Source: Terriglobales bacterium (GTDB lineage: Bacteria; Acidobacteriota; Terriglobia; Terriglobales; Acidobacteriaceae). Taken from it: a DNA stretch of 64,000 nt. Below the pieces are notes generated by a model. The model made no database searches and was not told the origin of the DNA. It saw nothing but the letters and a program-made list of their open reading frames with translations. The position numbers and the translations under genes are program-made. Of the stretch, positions 56,618 through 64,000 are shown piece by piece. The stretch spans positions 1 through 64,000 of the forward strand of contig DATHMF010000009.1 in NCBI GenBank assembly GCA_035487355.1. The letters are read 5' to 3'. The first letter of the stretch is position 1. Each line of letters begins with the position of its first letter.

Positions 56618-57760
56618 ATGCCGACCGCTGCAACCCTCTTCGTGCCACGCCTTTTCGTACTTGCGTCCTTGTTTTTACTTCCGTTTGCAATGAATGCACA
56701 GGAGCGGACTGGTTCCAAGTTGCTTGCGGGCACGATTGACACAATTGTGCGCAAGCAGATGCAGATGCACAGGATTCCTGCGTTATCAATTTCAGTAATG
56801 CGCAACGGTAAGACCGTATTTTCGCGGGCCTATGGATGGGCCGATCTCGAGAATCAGACGCCCGCCACTCGCGATACGCTGTACCGTATCGGGTCCATCG
56901 CAAAACCGATCACCTCGACTGCCGCGATGGTCCTGTCGCAACAAGGCAAGCTCAACCTCGATGCGCCCATTCAGGATTACTGCCCCGCATTTCCCCAGAA
57001 ACCATGGAGGGTTACGACTCGACAGTTGCTGTCGCATTTGAGCGGCGTTCGGAATTTTCGCGCCGACTCCGGCGCAGTTCCGGAGTTATTCAGCGACATC
57101 CATTACGCGAACATCACCGACAGCCTGGCCATCTTTGCGGATGATCCTCTGATTGCCGCGCCCGGCACAAAGTTCGAGCCCAGCAACTACGGATACGATG
57201 TAATAGGTTGCGTGCTGGAGGGAGCATCAAAAAAGCCGTTTTCTGACTTGCTTCAGGAAGTAGTCTTCAAACCGGCAGGGATGGTTGCAACCCGGACCGA
57301 TGATGTTTTTGAGATTGTTCCGCACCGCAGCCGCTCGTATTCACTCGCATCGAACGGCAATATTCAGAATGCGCGCCCCACTGACACCAGCAACAAGGTT
57401 CCGGGAGGAGGGCTGTTGTCCACCGCTGACGATCTTACCCGCTTCGCCATGGCGCTTGAATCGGGGAGGTTGCTGGACCCAACACTCATTCAACAAATGT
57501 GGACGCCACAGTTCACCACTGACGTCACACCCACCAATTATGGTCTGGGGTGGATGATTCGGAGCTATGAGGGAGTGCAGGTCATGGCCCATACCGGTGA
57601 GCAGCCGGGTGCGAGCTCGATCCTTTATCTCATTCCCAACCGGAAGCTTGCATTCGCAGTGTTGACCAATGCTGATGCCGCCGGATTATGGAAGCTGGCA
57701 GATCAGCTCGCAGGCGTGCTTACCCATCCCGACAGGAAGTCGCCCGTGAAAGGTCGTTGA
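56618..57760 (+). CDS. Secreted serine hydrolase of the beta-lactamase/class C family
   Basis: 380 residues with a signal peptide (LFVLASLFLLPFAMNAQ). The SxxK motif is S93-I-A-K96, and the KTG-like triad is HTGEQPG near the C-terminus. At the position of the usual Y-S/A-N motif it has P188-S-N-Y-G-Y, so the canonical catalytic Tyr is replaced by Pro; Y191 or Y193 might substitute. Family members include D-aminopeptidases, esterases and EstB-like hydrolases, and true beta-lactamase activity is not implied. It is transcribed divergently from PstS-like 1 and convergent with PstS-like 2. Confidence 0.82.
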   Translation: MPTAATLFVPRLFVLASLFLLPFAMNAQERTGSKLLAGTIDTIVRKQMQMHRIPALSISVMRNGKTVFSRAYGWADLENQTPATRDTLYRIGSIAKPITSTAAMVLSQQGKLNLDAPIQDYCPAFPQKPWRVTTRQLLSHLSGVRNFRADSGAVPELFSDIHYANITDSLAIFADDPLIAAPGTKFEPSNYGYDVIGCVLEGASKKPFSDLLQEVVFKPAGMVATRTDDVFEIVPHRSRSYSLASNGNIQNARPTDTSNKVPGGGLLSTADDLTRFAMALESGRLLDPTLIQQMWTPQFTTDVTPTNYGLGWMIRSYEGVQVMAHTGEQPGASSILYLIPNRKLAFAVLTNADAAGLWKLADQLAGVLTHPDRKSPVKGR

Positions 57761-57772
57761 TCAGGCGTCTTT

Positions 57773-58801
57773 TTATTCGAGCTTTTTCAGTTCCTGTTGT
57801 GCATATGCTTCGGGCAGAGGCAGGAAAATTCCATCTTGAACCACGGCCTGCTGGCCTTCCCGGCTGAGAATGTATCGCACGAACTCTTTCAGGACTGGAT
57901 TGAGCGGTTTTCCCGGCGTCCGATTCGCGTAAATATAGATGACGCGACTCAGCGGATATTTCTGCTCCGCTACTTCCTCGAACGTGCCTTTGTAATAAGG
58001 ACCTCCATTTGTTTTCGCCAGTGCCAGCGGTTTTACGCCATCGTTGAGATAGCCAAAGCCGGCATAACCAATCGCATATGGATCAGAAGCAACCATGGAG
58101 GCCAGCGGAAACACCGTGTCTTGCACCGTGATCCCGTCTTTCCACTGTCCATCGCCAAGAATGCGCAAACGCAGGAAGTGCTCAAAGCCGTTCGGTTCTT
58201 TCACTCCAACGAGGTGGATCGGTTTATCCGCCCAGTCCCCCTTTAAGCCAAGCTGCCCCCATTTCGTGATATCTTCCTTCCCGCCGCGATTTCTGGTTTT
58301 GGAATAAATCGCGTCAATCTGGTTGAAAGAGAGTTTTTCAAGAGGGTTCTGCTTGTTCACAAAGAACGTCAGGGCGTCGGTAAAGGCCACGGTCCGGTAA
58401 CTTCCCCCAGCGATAGCAACCTCAAGGGGCTTATACCCGAACTTTTGTTCGAATGGGGTTTCTTCCTTCTCCATCATCTCGCGCGCGATGAGTCCAAATT
58501 CCGCGGTTTGCTCGGTAAGCACCGGTCCGGCAGCGCCCGATCCTTCGATGGAGGCTTTTATTTCGACATTCGGATAATACTTCCTGAATCCTTCGATCCA
58601 TAGAGCGACAAGTCCCGGAGTGGTATCAGATTGAACTCCGTTGAGCGAGCCCGAGAGCTGGCCGCGCGGCTTGTAGGCAGGAAGTTTTGGATCAAGAGTG
58701 GCATGGAAGGTTTCAGGGTTAGGCCTGGCATGCGGCGGTCTTTCCGAAAACATCGGGACCGCCCATGCCAATACGAAAACCATCAGTAGAGTTTGCTTCA
58801 T
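57773..58801 (-). CDS. PstS-like periplasmic phosphate-binding protein 2
   Basis: 342 residues, signal peptide LLMVFVLAWAVPMFS, ATG after AAGGGGGATTGC. Paralogue of the 55340-56440 protein with the same landmarks (GSLNGVQSDTTPGLVALW, GAAGPVLTEQTAEFGLIARE, FNQIDAIYSKTRNRGGKED, DPYAIGYAGF, GPYYKGTFEEV). Again no transporter genes adjoin. It lies 45 bp downstream of the YVTN-propeller gene on the same strand, so both probably use the promoter with TTCA-array box C. Confidence 0.85.
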   Translation of the reverse strand: MKQTLLMVFVLAWAVPMFSERPPHARPNPETFHATLDPKLPAYKPRGQLSGSLNGVQSDTTPGLVALWIEGFRKYYPNVEIKASIEGSGAAGPVLTEQTAEFGLIAREMMEKEETPFEQKFGYKPLEVAIAGGSYRTVAFTDALTFFVNKQNPLEKLSFNQIDAIYSKTRNRGGKEDITKWGQLGLKGDWADKPIHLVGVKEPNGFEHFLRLRILGDGQWKDGITVQDTVFPLASMVASDPYAIGYAGFGYLNDGVKPLALAKTNGGPYYKGTFEEVAEQKYPLSRVIYIYANRTPGKPLNPVLKEFVRYILSREGQQAVVQDGIFLPLPEAYAQQELKKLE

Positions 58802-58846
58802 GCAATCCCCCTTTTTAACGCTTGGAATTCTAACGCCGGGAAAAGT

Positions 58847-59863
58847 CTATTCAATTTGGAATGTGAGAACCTTGGCCCCAACTTTTCCTTCGCCGGGAGA
58901 CACCGCGACATACAGCCGGTTCAGTTGAGGTACCAGCAGAGCAGTTTTCGCTCCTACAGCGCTTGGGACCTTGGAGATCAGCTCATAGTGATCGGGATCT
59001 TTTTGCTGATAGACGCCAATATAGCCTTCTCCGCCGGTGATGTAGACGCGGTGGCGCTGCGCATCAAAAGCAACGTCATCGGCTCTTTCGGGTGCAGGAA
59101 GGCTGGCGACCGATTTCCCGGTGGAGGTATCGAAGACCACCAGCATTCCAGGTTTGCGGCACACGACGAATAGTCTGTGGTTAGGCTCGTCCAGAGCTAT
59201 CGGCGAGTTTTGCTGGCACTCGTTGACTGGCCAGCGATCAATGATTTGGCGTTTGTTTTTGTCAACGACGGCAATGTGGTTTTGATCGGTAACATTGATA
59301 AACAATCTTTGCCCACTCTGCTCAATGGCCATTGCCTCGACGTGGTTGGCGTCAAAGGGAATATCTCCGAGGTGCTTGCCGTTGACCGGATCAACAATGG
59401 ATAAAAAAGAGTGATCCATCTGCACATCTTTGCCGCCGGTAACGATATAAAGTTGATGAGCGCCACGGTCAAAGCCGATGGAATCCGCGCCTTGTGTAAT
59501 TTGTACGGTCTTGATTACCTTGAAGCTATTGGCGTCCAGAATCTTGGAAAGACCTTTGCCGCTGTCGGTAACAAGCAACCGGTCGGCTTGCGGCATGAAA
59601 AGAAAGCTGTGAGGAGCTTCGAAGCCCTCAATGGTCCGCATCTTCGTTCCACTGTTCAAATTGAAAACTTCTACTGTGCCGTGGTCTTCCGCGGCCAGGA
59701 ACAGGCGCTTGCCATCCAGATCTACGGCGAAGTGGTCAAAATCGCCGGAATAGTTGGGCAGATCAACGGATTGGACGAGTTTGAGAGGGGCATCATCCAC
59801 TGATTTCGCCTGTGGAGTCATAGCAAGCAAGAAAGCAAAGAGAGCTAATAAAAGTTTTTTCAT
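58847..59863 (-). CDS. Secreted YVTN-type beta-propeller protein
   Basis: 338 residues from ATG 59863, signal peptide LLLALFAFLLAMTPQAKS. Repeated propeller blades (VDLDGKRLFLAAEDHGTVEV, RLLVTDSGKGLSKILD, GQRLFINVTDQNHIAVVDK, HRLFVVCRKPGMLVVFD) are typical of YncE/YVTN seven-bladed proteins. No catalytic residues are apparent. First gene of a probable two-gene unit with PstS-like 2; divergent from the two-component system. Confidence 0.78.
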   Translation of the reverse strand: MKKLLLALFAFLLAMTPQAKSVDDAPLKLVQSVDLPNYSGDFDHFAVDLDGKRLFLAAEDHGTVEVFNLNSGTKMRTIEGFEAPHSFLFMPQADRLLVTDSGKGLSKILDANSFKVIKTVQITQGADSIGFDRGAHQLYIVTGGKDVQMDHSFLSIVDPVNGKHLGDIPFDANHVEAMAIEQSGQRLFINVTDQNHIAVVDKNKRQIIDRWPVNECQQNSPIALDEPNHRLFVVCRKPGMLVVFDTSTGKSVASLPAPERADDVAFDAQRHRVYITGGEGYIGVYQQKDPDHYELISKVPSAVGAKTALLVPQLNRLYVAVSPGEGKVGAKVLTFQIE

Positions 59864-59910
59864 GGTCAATCCCTTTCCAACAGAGATTCCCAGACACTAC
59901 GCAAGATGTA

Positions 59911-59947
59911 TGACTCTCTTCTGAAAGCAAAATGAAATTCTGTTCAG
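59911..59947 (-). promoter_or_regulatory. TTCA-array box C (between YVTN gene and two-component system)
   Basis: Minus strand: CTGA (59947-59944), TTCA (59936-59933), TTCA (59925-59922), GTCA (59914-59911), at 11-bp steps, with TAGTGT 11 nt downstream. It lies between the propeller/PstS-like 2 unit and the response regulator gene, so it could control one or both, including autoregulation. Confidence 0.55.
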
Positions 59948-60031
59948 AATTAGCGGCACCATGAATCAGCAAAATTTCCCTTTTTAGTTCATGCGGTGTT
60001 CGGCGATACGTTATGATTGGGTCGTATCGAA

Positions 60032-60712
60032 ATGCGCATTCTCTTGATTGAAGACGAAGTAAAGATGTCTGGCTTCATCAAACGGGGATTGGTCGCAGAG
60101 CGGTATGCAGTAGACGCAGCGCGCGACGGGCGCAGCGGACTCGAACTCGCTACTACATATCAGTACGATCTGATCATCCTCGATCTGATGTTACCCGAAC
60201 TCGACGGCAGTGAAGTGTTGCGAAAGCTCAGGCGCCAAAATTCTGCTGTTCCTGTCCTTATTCTCTCCGCCCGCGACGCGGTGCAGGACAAGGTGGCCAA
60301 CCTCGAACTGGGGGCTGACGATTACATTACCAAGCCTTTTGCCTTTGCCGAATTGCTCGTAAGAGTAAAAGCGCTCATGAGAAGAGGGCCGGTAAACCGA
60401 GCCAGCACGGTGCGAATTGGCGATTTGGAACTCGACCGGCTGACCCAACAGGTAAAAAGAGGTGGGCACCGCATCGAACTTACCGCCAAAGAATATGCTC
60501 TTCTGGAATACCTGATGACCAATGCCGGCCGTGTACTCTCACGCAACATGATTATCGAACACGTGTGGGACCAGAGTTTCGACGGGATCACCAACATTGT
60601 GGATGTGTACATTCGGCATCTTAGAAACAAAGTGGACAGCGGACATGATCTCAAGTTGCTGCGCACCGTGCGCGGCGTGGGCTACAGTATCCGGGAAGGG
60701 GTGGAAGCATGA
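60032..60712 (+). CDS. OmpR/PhoB-family DNA-binding response regulator
   Basis: 226 residues from ATG 60032 (MRILLIEDE); a longer frame from 60017 is less likely. Receiver domain with acidic pocket E7/D8, phospho-acceptor D51 (LIILDLMLPELDG), Thr/Ser in LILSARD and K in DDYITKPF; winged-helix effector at about 125-226 (ELTAKEYALLEYLMTNAGRV, VDVYIRHLRNKVD, TVRGVGYSI). The C-terminal ATGA overlaps the kinase start. Probable binder of the TTCA arrays, whose 11-bp repeat matches tandem binding by this subfamily; this is inferred. Confidence 0.92.
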   Translation: MRILLIEDEVKMSGFIKRGLVAERYAVDAARDGRSGLELATTYQYDLIILDLMLPELDGSEVLRKLRRQNSAVPVLILSARDAVQDKVANLELGADDYITKPFAFAELLVRVKALMRRGPVNRASTVRIGDLELDRLTQQVKRGGHRIELTAKEYALLEYLMTNAGRVLSRNMIIEHVWDQSFDGITNIVDVYIRHLRNKVDSGHDLKLLRTVRGVGYSIREGVEA

Positions 60713-62178
60713 ACATCCACTCGTTGCGCTTTCGCATGGCGGTCTGGTACGCGGGAGTTCTGGGAGTTTGCCTGGTCCTCTTTAGCGTCAGCGTATATCT
60801 GGGGCTTTCCGGTTACCTGAACAGAAGCTTGCGAAATTCTCTTCTCGACGATGCCCAATCCATTGGCGACAAGCTGCTGGTAGATGTTGACCGCAAAGGC
60901 GAGGCTTTTGTGGTTGGAGAACTTAACGAGATGGCGCCGGAGATCACCGGCCGTTTCATTCGCGTTACACGCAGCAATGGCACGGTGATGTACGTCTCGC
61001 CCGCGCCTCTCGATAAGCGTTTTGATCCTGCCCTGGTTCCTCCGGTCAAAGGGACTGTGCGTAGTGAGCTCTGGCGTGAAGAACACGGAGCCGCCCATTA
61101 CGGCGTACTGATTACCGCCATTCCCTTTGTTAATCGGGACGGCCGCTCTTTCCTGATCGAAGTTGGAGCTTCTTCCGAAGCCAGTGAAACCGTGTTGCAT
61201 GCGCTCGTCCTTATGCTTGCGCTAGGGATGCCGCTCATTATCGCGGGCGCGGTTTCCGGCGGCTACATCGTGATGAAGCGCGCTTTGAAGCCGCTTGATG
61301 AGATCACACAGAGGGCCGAGAAGGTCAGCTCCCACAACTTCGGGGAGCGCTTGCCTGTGGTCCACACCGGGGATGAAATCGAACGGCTCACGACGTCGCT
61401 GAACCGCATGATGACGCGCCTGGAAGAATCGTTCCAACACATCTCCCGCTTCTCGGCCGATGTCTCGCATGAGTTGCGTACACCGCTTGCGATCTTGCGG
61501 GGTGAGCTGGAATCCGTTGCCGAGCACCAGCAGCTTTCCCCGCAGATGCTTGAGACCATTGGCAGCGCCTTGGAGGAAATTGAGCGTCTCACCAAGATCG
61601 TGAATCACTTGCTCGAGATATCGCGTTTAGAAGCAGGCCAGGCGGTTCCGGAATCTGTAGTGATTGATTTGGGCGAGCTGGCCATGAGCACAGCGGAACA
61701 GATGCGATTGCTGGCGGATGAGAAATCCATTCACGTCCTCTATCTCATTGCGCCTGACGTTATGGTGAGAGGTGACTCGGCGTTATTGAAAGAGGTTGTC
61801 GTCAACTTGTTGGACAACGCATTCAAATACACGCCGGACGAAGGCTCTGTGCGCCTGATTGTTGAGACGAACGATAAGCATTCGGTGCTGGAGGTTCAGG
61901 ATACTGGAGTGGGCATTCCCACAGAAGCATTGCCCCACATCTGTGAGCGTTTTTACCGCGCCGATAAAGCTAGGTCACGGCATTCTGGCGGTGCCGGTCT
62001 GGGACTTTCAATTGTGAAGTCCATTTGCACGGTTTTAGGCGGAGAGATAAAAGTTTCCAGCAAAGAAGGGGAGGGGACCCTGGTGCGTATTGAATTGCCG
62101 CGAATACCAGCGAAAAAAGCAGAACCAGCCAGTGCCGATCCCTTGCTCGGAGCATTGTCTTCGTTGCGAAGAGATTGA
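60709..62178 (+). CDS. Membrane sensor histidine kinase, partner of the response regulator
   Basis: 489 residues with a 4-bp ATGA overlap to the regulator. Two membrane segments (about 13-34 and 165-187) flank a ~130-residue periplasmic sensor domain; then HAMP (about 188-240), HisKA with H254 (DVSHELRTP), and HATPase_c with N box NLLDNAFKYTP, G1 DTGVGIPTE, F box RFYRADKARSRHSGG and G2 GLGLSIVKS. It resembles the CusS/QseC-type kinases; the ligand is not readable. PhoR-like PAS architecture is absent, so a direct phosphate sensor is not implied. Confidence 0.92.
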   Translation: MNIHSLRFRMAVWYAGVLGVCLVLFSVSVYLGLSGYLNRSLRNSLLDDAQSIGDKLLVDVDRKGEAFVVGELNEMAPEITGRFIRVTRSNGTVMYVSPAPLDKRFDPALVPPVKGTVRSELWREEHGAAHYGVLITAIPFVNRDGRSFLIEVGASSEASETVLHALVLMLALGMPLIIAGAVSGGYIVMKRALKPLDEITQRAEKVSSHNFGERLPVVHTGDEIERLTTSLNRMMTRLEESFQHISRFSADVSHELRTPLAILRGELESVAEHQQLSPQMLETIGSALEEIERLTKIVNHLLEISRLEAGQAVPESVVIDLGELAMSTAEQMRLLADEKSIHVLYLIAPDVMVRGDSALLKEVVVNLLDNAFKYTPDEGSVRLIVETNDKHSVLEVQDTGVGIPTEALPHICERFYRADKARSRHSGGAGLGLSIVKSICTVLGGEIKVSSKEGEGTLVRIELPRIPAKKAEPASADPLLGALSSLRRD

Positions 62179-62188
62179 ATCTTCGCAA
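62164..62188 (+). terminator. 9-bp hairpin spanning the kinase stop codon
   Basis: TTGCGAAGA (62164-62172) pairs exactly with TCTTCGCAA (62180-62188); the kinase TGA (62176-62178) lies in the loop. A T-rich run comes only 50 nt later (62248-62254). Confidence 0.45.
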
Positions 62189-62298
62189 TATGTTACAGCC
62201 GCTCCCTTGGGGTTAGGCAGTGTTAAAAGCAGTCTCAAATTCGTCCTCTTTTTTCTTGCGCCCGGCGCAGAAGTCATACTTAACACCCCCGGCGGAAT

Positions 62299-62335
62299 CT
62301 GAAAGTATTTTCATTCAGGCTTCAGCGTCGCTTCA
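62299..62335 (+). promoter_or_regulatory. TTCA-array box D (phosphodiesterase promoter)
   Basis: Plus strand: CTGA (62299-62302), TTCA (62310-62313), TTCA (62321-62324), TTCA (62332-62335), exactly 11 bp apart, with TACGAT 11 nt downstream. The phosphodiesterase ATG at 62435 is 100 nt away. Best copy together with box A. Confidence 0.6.
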
Positions 62336-62434
62336 TTATCAAATCCTACGATTATTCGGGTTTTAAGAAACAGTCATAGATTAATGATGAATGCACTCGT
62401 CTTTCGTAACCAGTGCAACGGGGGAAAAAGAAGA

Positions 62435-63979
62435 ATGAAGAAACCGCAAATTGCGGTGACGCTGTTTTTGGCCTGCAGTGTAATTGTGACCGCGCAGACG
62501 GAGCTTCCCAAGAAATCCAGGAACTCTGCAGCCAAGTCCGCTGCGGGCAAGCGGGGTGCAGCCAAGCAGGGCGCAACAAAGAAAAGCGCTACCAAAATCA
62601 AGCATGCCCTGCTCATCAGCATTGATGGTCTTCATGCACTCGACCTCGCGACCTACATAGCGAACCGGCCCGATTCGACTCTCTCCCAACTCAGCAAACG
62701 AGGAATCATTTACTCGAATGCGTCAACTCCGATTGCAGACTCCACGCCGGGACTGCTGGCGTTGGTTACCGGGGGGACTCCAAACTCGACCGGCGTTTAC
62801 TACAGCGATGGATACGATCGCACCCTGTCTCCGCCCAAATCGGGATGCGCGACCCGGGGCGCAGTCATCACTTTTGACGAAACCGCAGACAAGGACCCCG
62901 ACGCCGAAGATGCTGGCGGAGGAATGGATCCAGAGAAGATGGCCCTCGATCCTCAGAAGAATTGTTCACCGGTATTTCCCCACAATTTTTTGCGCGTCAA
63001 CACAATCTTTGAAGTCGTGAAGAAGAGCGGTGGCAAGACGGCTTGGTCTGATCAGCATCCGACTTTTGGCGATTTCCTGCTGGGTCCCTCGGGAACCGGC
63101 GTTGATGATCTCTATACGCCGGAAGCACACGCGCCAGGAGTGAAGAAGGGCATTGCCGGTGCTGAAAAACACGACGCATTGAAAGTGCAGGCGGTGCTCA
63201 ATCAGATCAAAGGGCTTGACCACACGGGCGCCAGACAGAGCGGCGTTCCCAAGCTCTTTGGAATGACGTTCATCACCGTGAGCGTGGTGCAAAAATTGGC
63301 GGGAAACGGGTACCTGGATGGCAGGGGCACACCCAGTCCAGGACTGCAAGGTGCGATGGACTGGACGGACAACGCCATCGGCCAAATGGTAAAAGAACTT
63401 AAAGACCAGAGTATTTTTGACTCTACACTGATCGTCATAAGCGCCAAGCACGGCCAGTCTCCGATCGATCAAACCAAACGCAAGCTGATGGACGAAGGCA
63501 CTGTTCCCGATATTGTCGAATGGGTGCAAAAGGGATTGCTCGCCCACTCCACCGTGGATACAGTCGCATTTCTTTGGCTGAAAGATCAGAGCAAAACAGC
63601 AGAGGTAGTGAAGGCCATAGAAACAAAACAAGTGGAAGCGGGAATTCAGGAGATATATTCCGGCGAATCTTTGAAGCTCAAATTTCCTGATCCTCAACAC
63701 GATCCACGCGCGCCCGACATTATCGTTCAGCCCATTTTGGGAGTGATGTACAGCGAGCCCAGCACCAAACTTGCGGAGCACGGAGGGTTCCTCGAGCAGG
63801 ATACGAACGTTGGTCTGTTGGTCTCCATACCGGGAGCGCAAGGGCAAACCGTCAAGACCCCGGTTGCAACCACCCAGGTTGCGCCCACGATTCTTAAAGC
63901 ATTGGGTTTAGATCCAAATTCTTTGCAGTCGGTCCAGCTGGAACACACTGAGGTGCTGCCATGGTTGCCGCTGCAATAA
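62435..63979 (+). CDS. Secreted type I phosphodiesterase/nucleotide pyrophosphatase-like alkaline phosphatase
   Basis: 514 residues from ATG 62435 (an ATG at 62384 would add 17 residues with no signal-like start). Signal peptide IAVTLFLACSVIVTAQ, then a Lys/Ala-rich linker (about 25-55), then an alkaline-phosphatase-superfamily domain: metal-site Asp in LLISIDGLHALDL, nucleophile Thr/Ser region STPGLLALVTGG, metal residues in WSDQHPTF, SAKHGQSP and KLAEHGGF. It would hydrolyse phosphodiesters or phosphate esters in the periplasm or outside the cell. Its promoter carries TTCA-array box D, linking it to the two-component system. Confidence 0.82.
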   Translation: MKKPQIAVTLFLACSVIVTAQTELPKKSRNSAAKSAAGKRGAAKQGATKKSATKIKHALLISIDGLHALDLATYIANRPDSTLSQLSKRGIIYSNASTPIADSTPGLLALVTGGTPNSTGVYYSDGYDRTLSPPKSGCATRGAVITFDETADKDPDAEDAGGGMDPEKMALDPQKNCSPVFPHNFLRVNTIFEVVKKSGGKTAWSDQHPTFGDFLLGPSGTGVDDLYTPEAHAPGVKKGIAGAEKHDALKVQAVLNQIKGLDHTGARQSGVPKLFGMTFITVSVVQKLAGNGYLDGRGTPSPGLQGAMDWTDNAIGQMVKELKDQSIFDSTLIVISAKHGQSPIDQTKRKLMDEGTVPDIVEWVQKGLLAHSTVDTVAFLWLKDQSKTAEVVKAIETKQVEAGIQEIYSGESLKLKFPDPQHDPRAPDIIVQPILGVMYSEPSTKLAEHGGFLEQDTNVGLLVSIPGAQGQTVKTPVATTQVAPTILKALGLDPNSLQSVQLEHTEVLPWLPLQ

Positions 63980-64000
63980 GCATAGTTCGATCGCAAGGAA

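Noticed and set aside
1-64000. CRISPR array
   Set aside because: No series of short identical repeats with regular unique spacers was seen; the only clear repeats are protein-domain duplications and 11-bp operator arrays.

Overview
The window looks like a chromosomal segment of an Acidobacteriota bacterium, most likely class Terriglobia. This is inferred from gene content, not from a marker gene. It holds three very large Oar-type TonB-dependent receptors (carboxypeptidase-regulatory-like domain followed by a plug), secreted proteins built from FN3 and malectin domains, and a broad set of plant-polysaccharide hydrolases, all at moderately high GC.

Layout. (1) 1-17.5 kb: a secretome region. 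It has two malectin/FN3 surface proteins, a 25-codon pqqA-like gene at 4120-4197, a TonB receptor, a secreted beta-propeller, a cysteine-rich secreted protein, gene relics, and a 1807-residue protein that joins a PQQ-type beta-propeller, a complete multicopper oxidase, FN3 domains and two malectin domains. (2) 17.5-19.6 kb: a gene-poor stretch with the 3' half of a tRNA-Lys(CUU) gene, probably an integration scar, next to a HEPN-like hypothetical gene. (3) 19.9-51.1 kb: a rhamnose/rhamnogalacturonan utilisation locus. Secreted hydrolases (GH28, two GH2, GH31, GH106) and two esterases release sugar, a TonB receptor probably imports oligomers, and a CUT2-type ABC importer takes up monosaccharide; its second permease is fused to the binding protein. 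L-Rhamnose isomerase, rhamnulokinase and a bifunctional rhamnulose-phosphate aldolase/lactaldehyde dehydrogenase complete catabolism. A chimeric regulator (IclR-type HTH on a sugar-binding domain) lies convergent to the catabolic genes and divergent from the receptor. (4) 51.4-64 kb: two orphan PstS-like proteins, a third TonB receptor, a serine hydrolase, a YVTN beta-propeller, an OmpR-family two-component system and a secreted phosphodiesterase.

Four promoters in region 4 share one operator architecture, (C/A)TGA-N7-TTCA-N7-TTCA-N7-TTCA with exact 11-bp periodicity (some elements degenerate) and a -10-like hexamer 9-11 nt downstream. This is the spacing expected for PhoB/OmpR-type response regulators, so the region is probably a regulon of the two-component system encoded inside it, plausibly for phosphate or organophosphate scavenging.

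Start codons were re-chosen from Shine-Dalgarno spacing and signal peptides wherever the longest frame looked too long. No CRISPR array, rRNA, intact tRNA, transposase or integrase was recognised.
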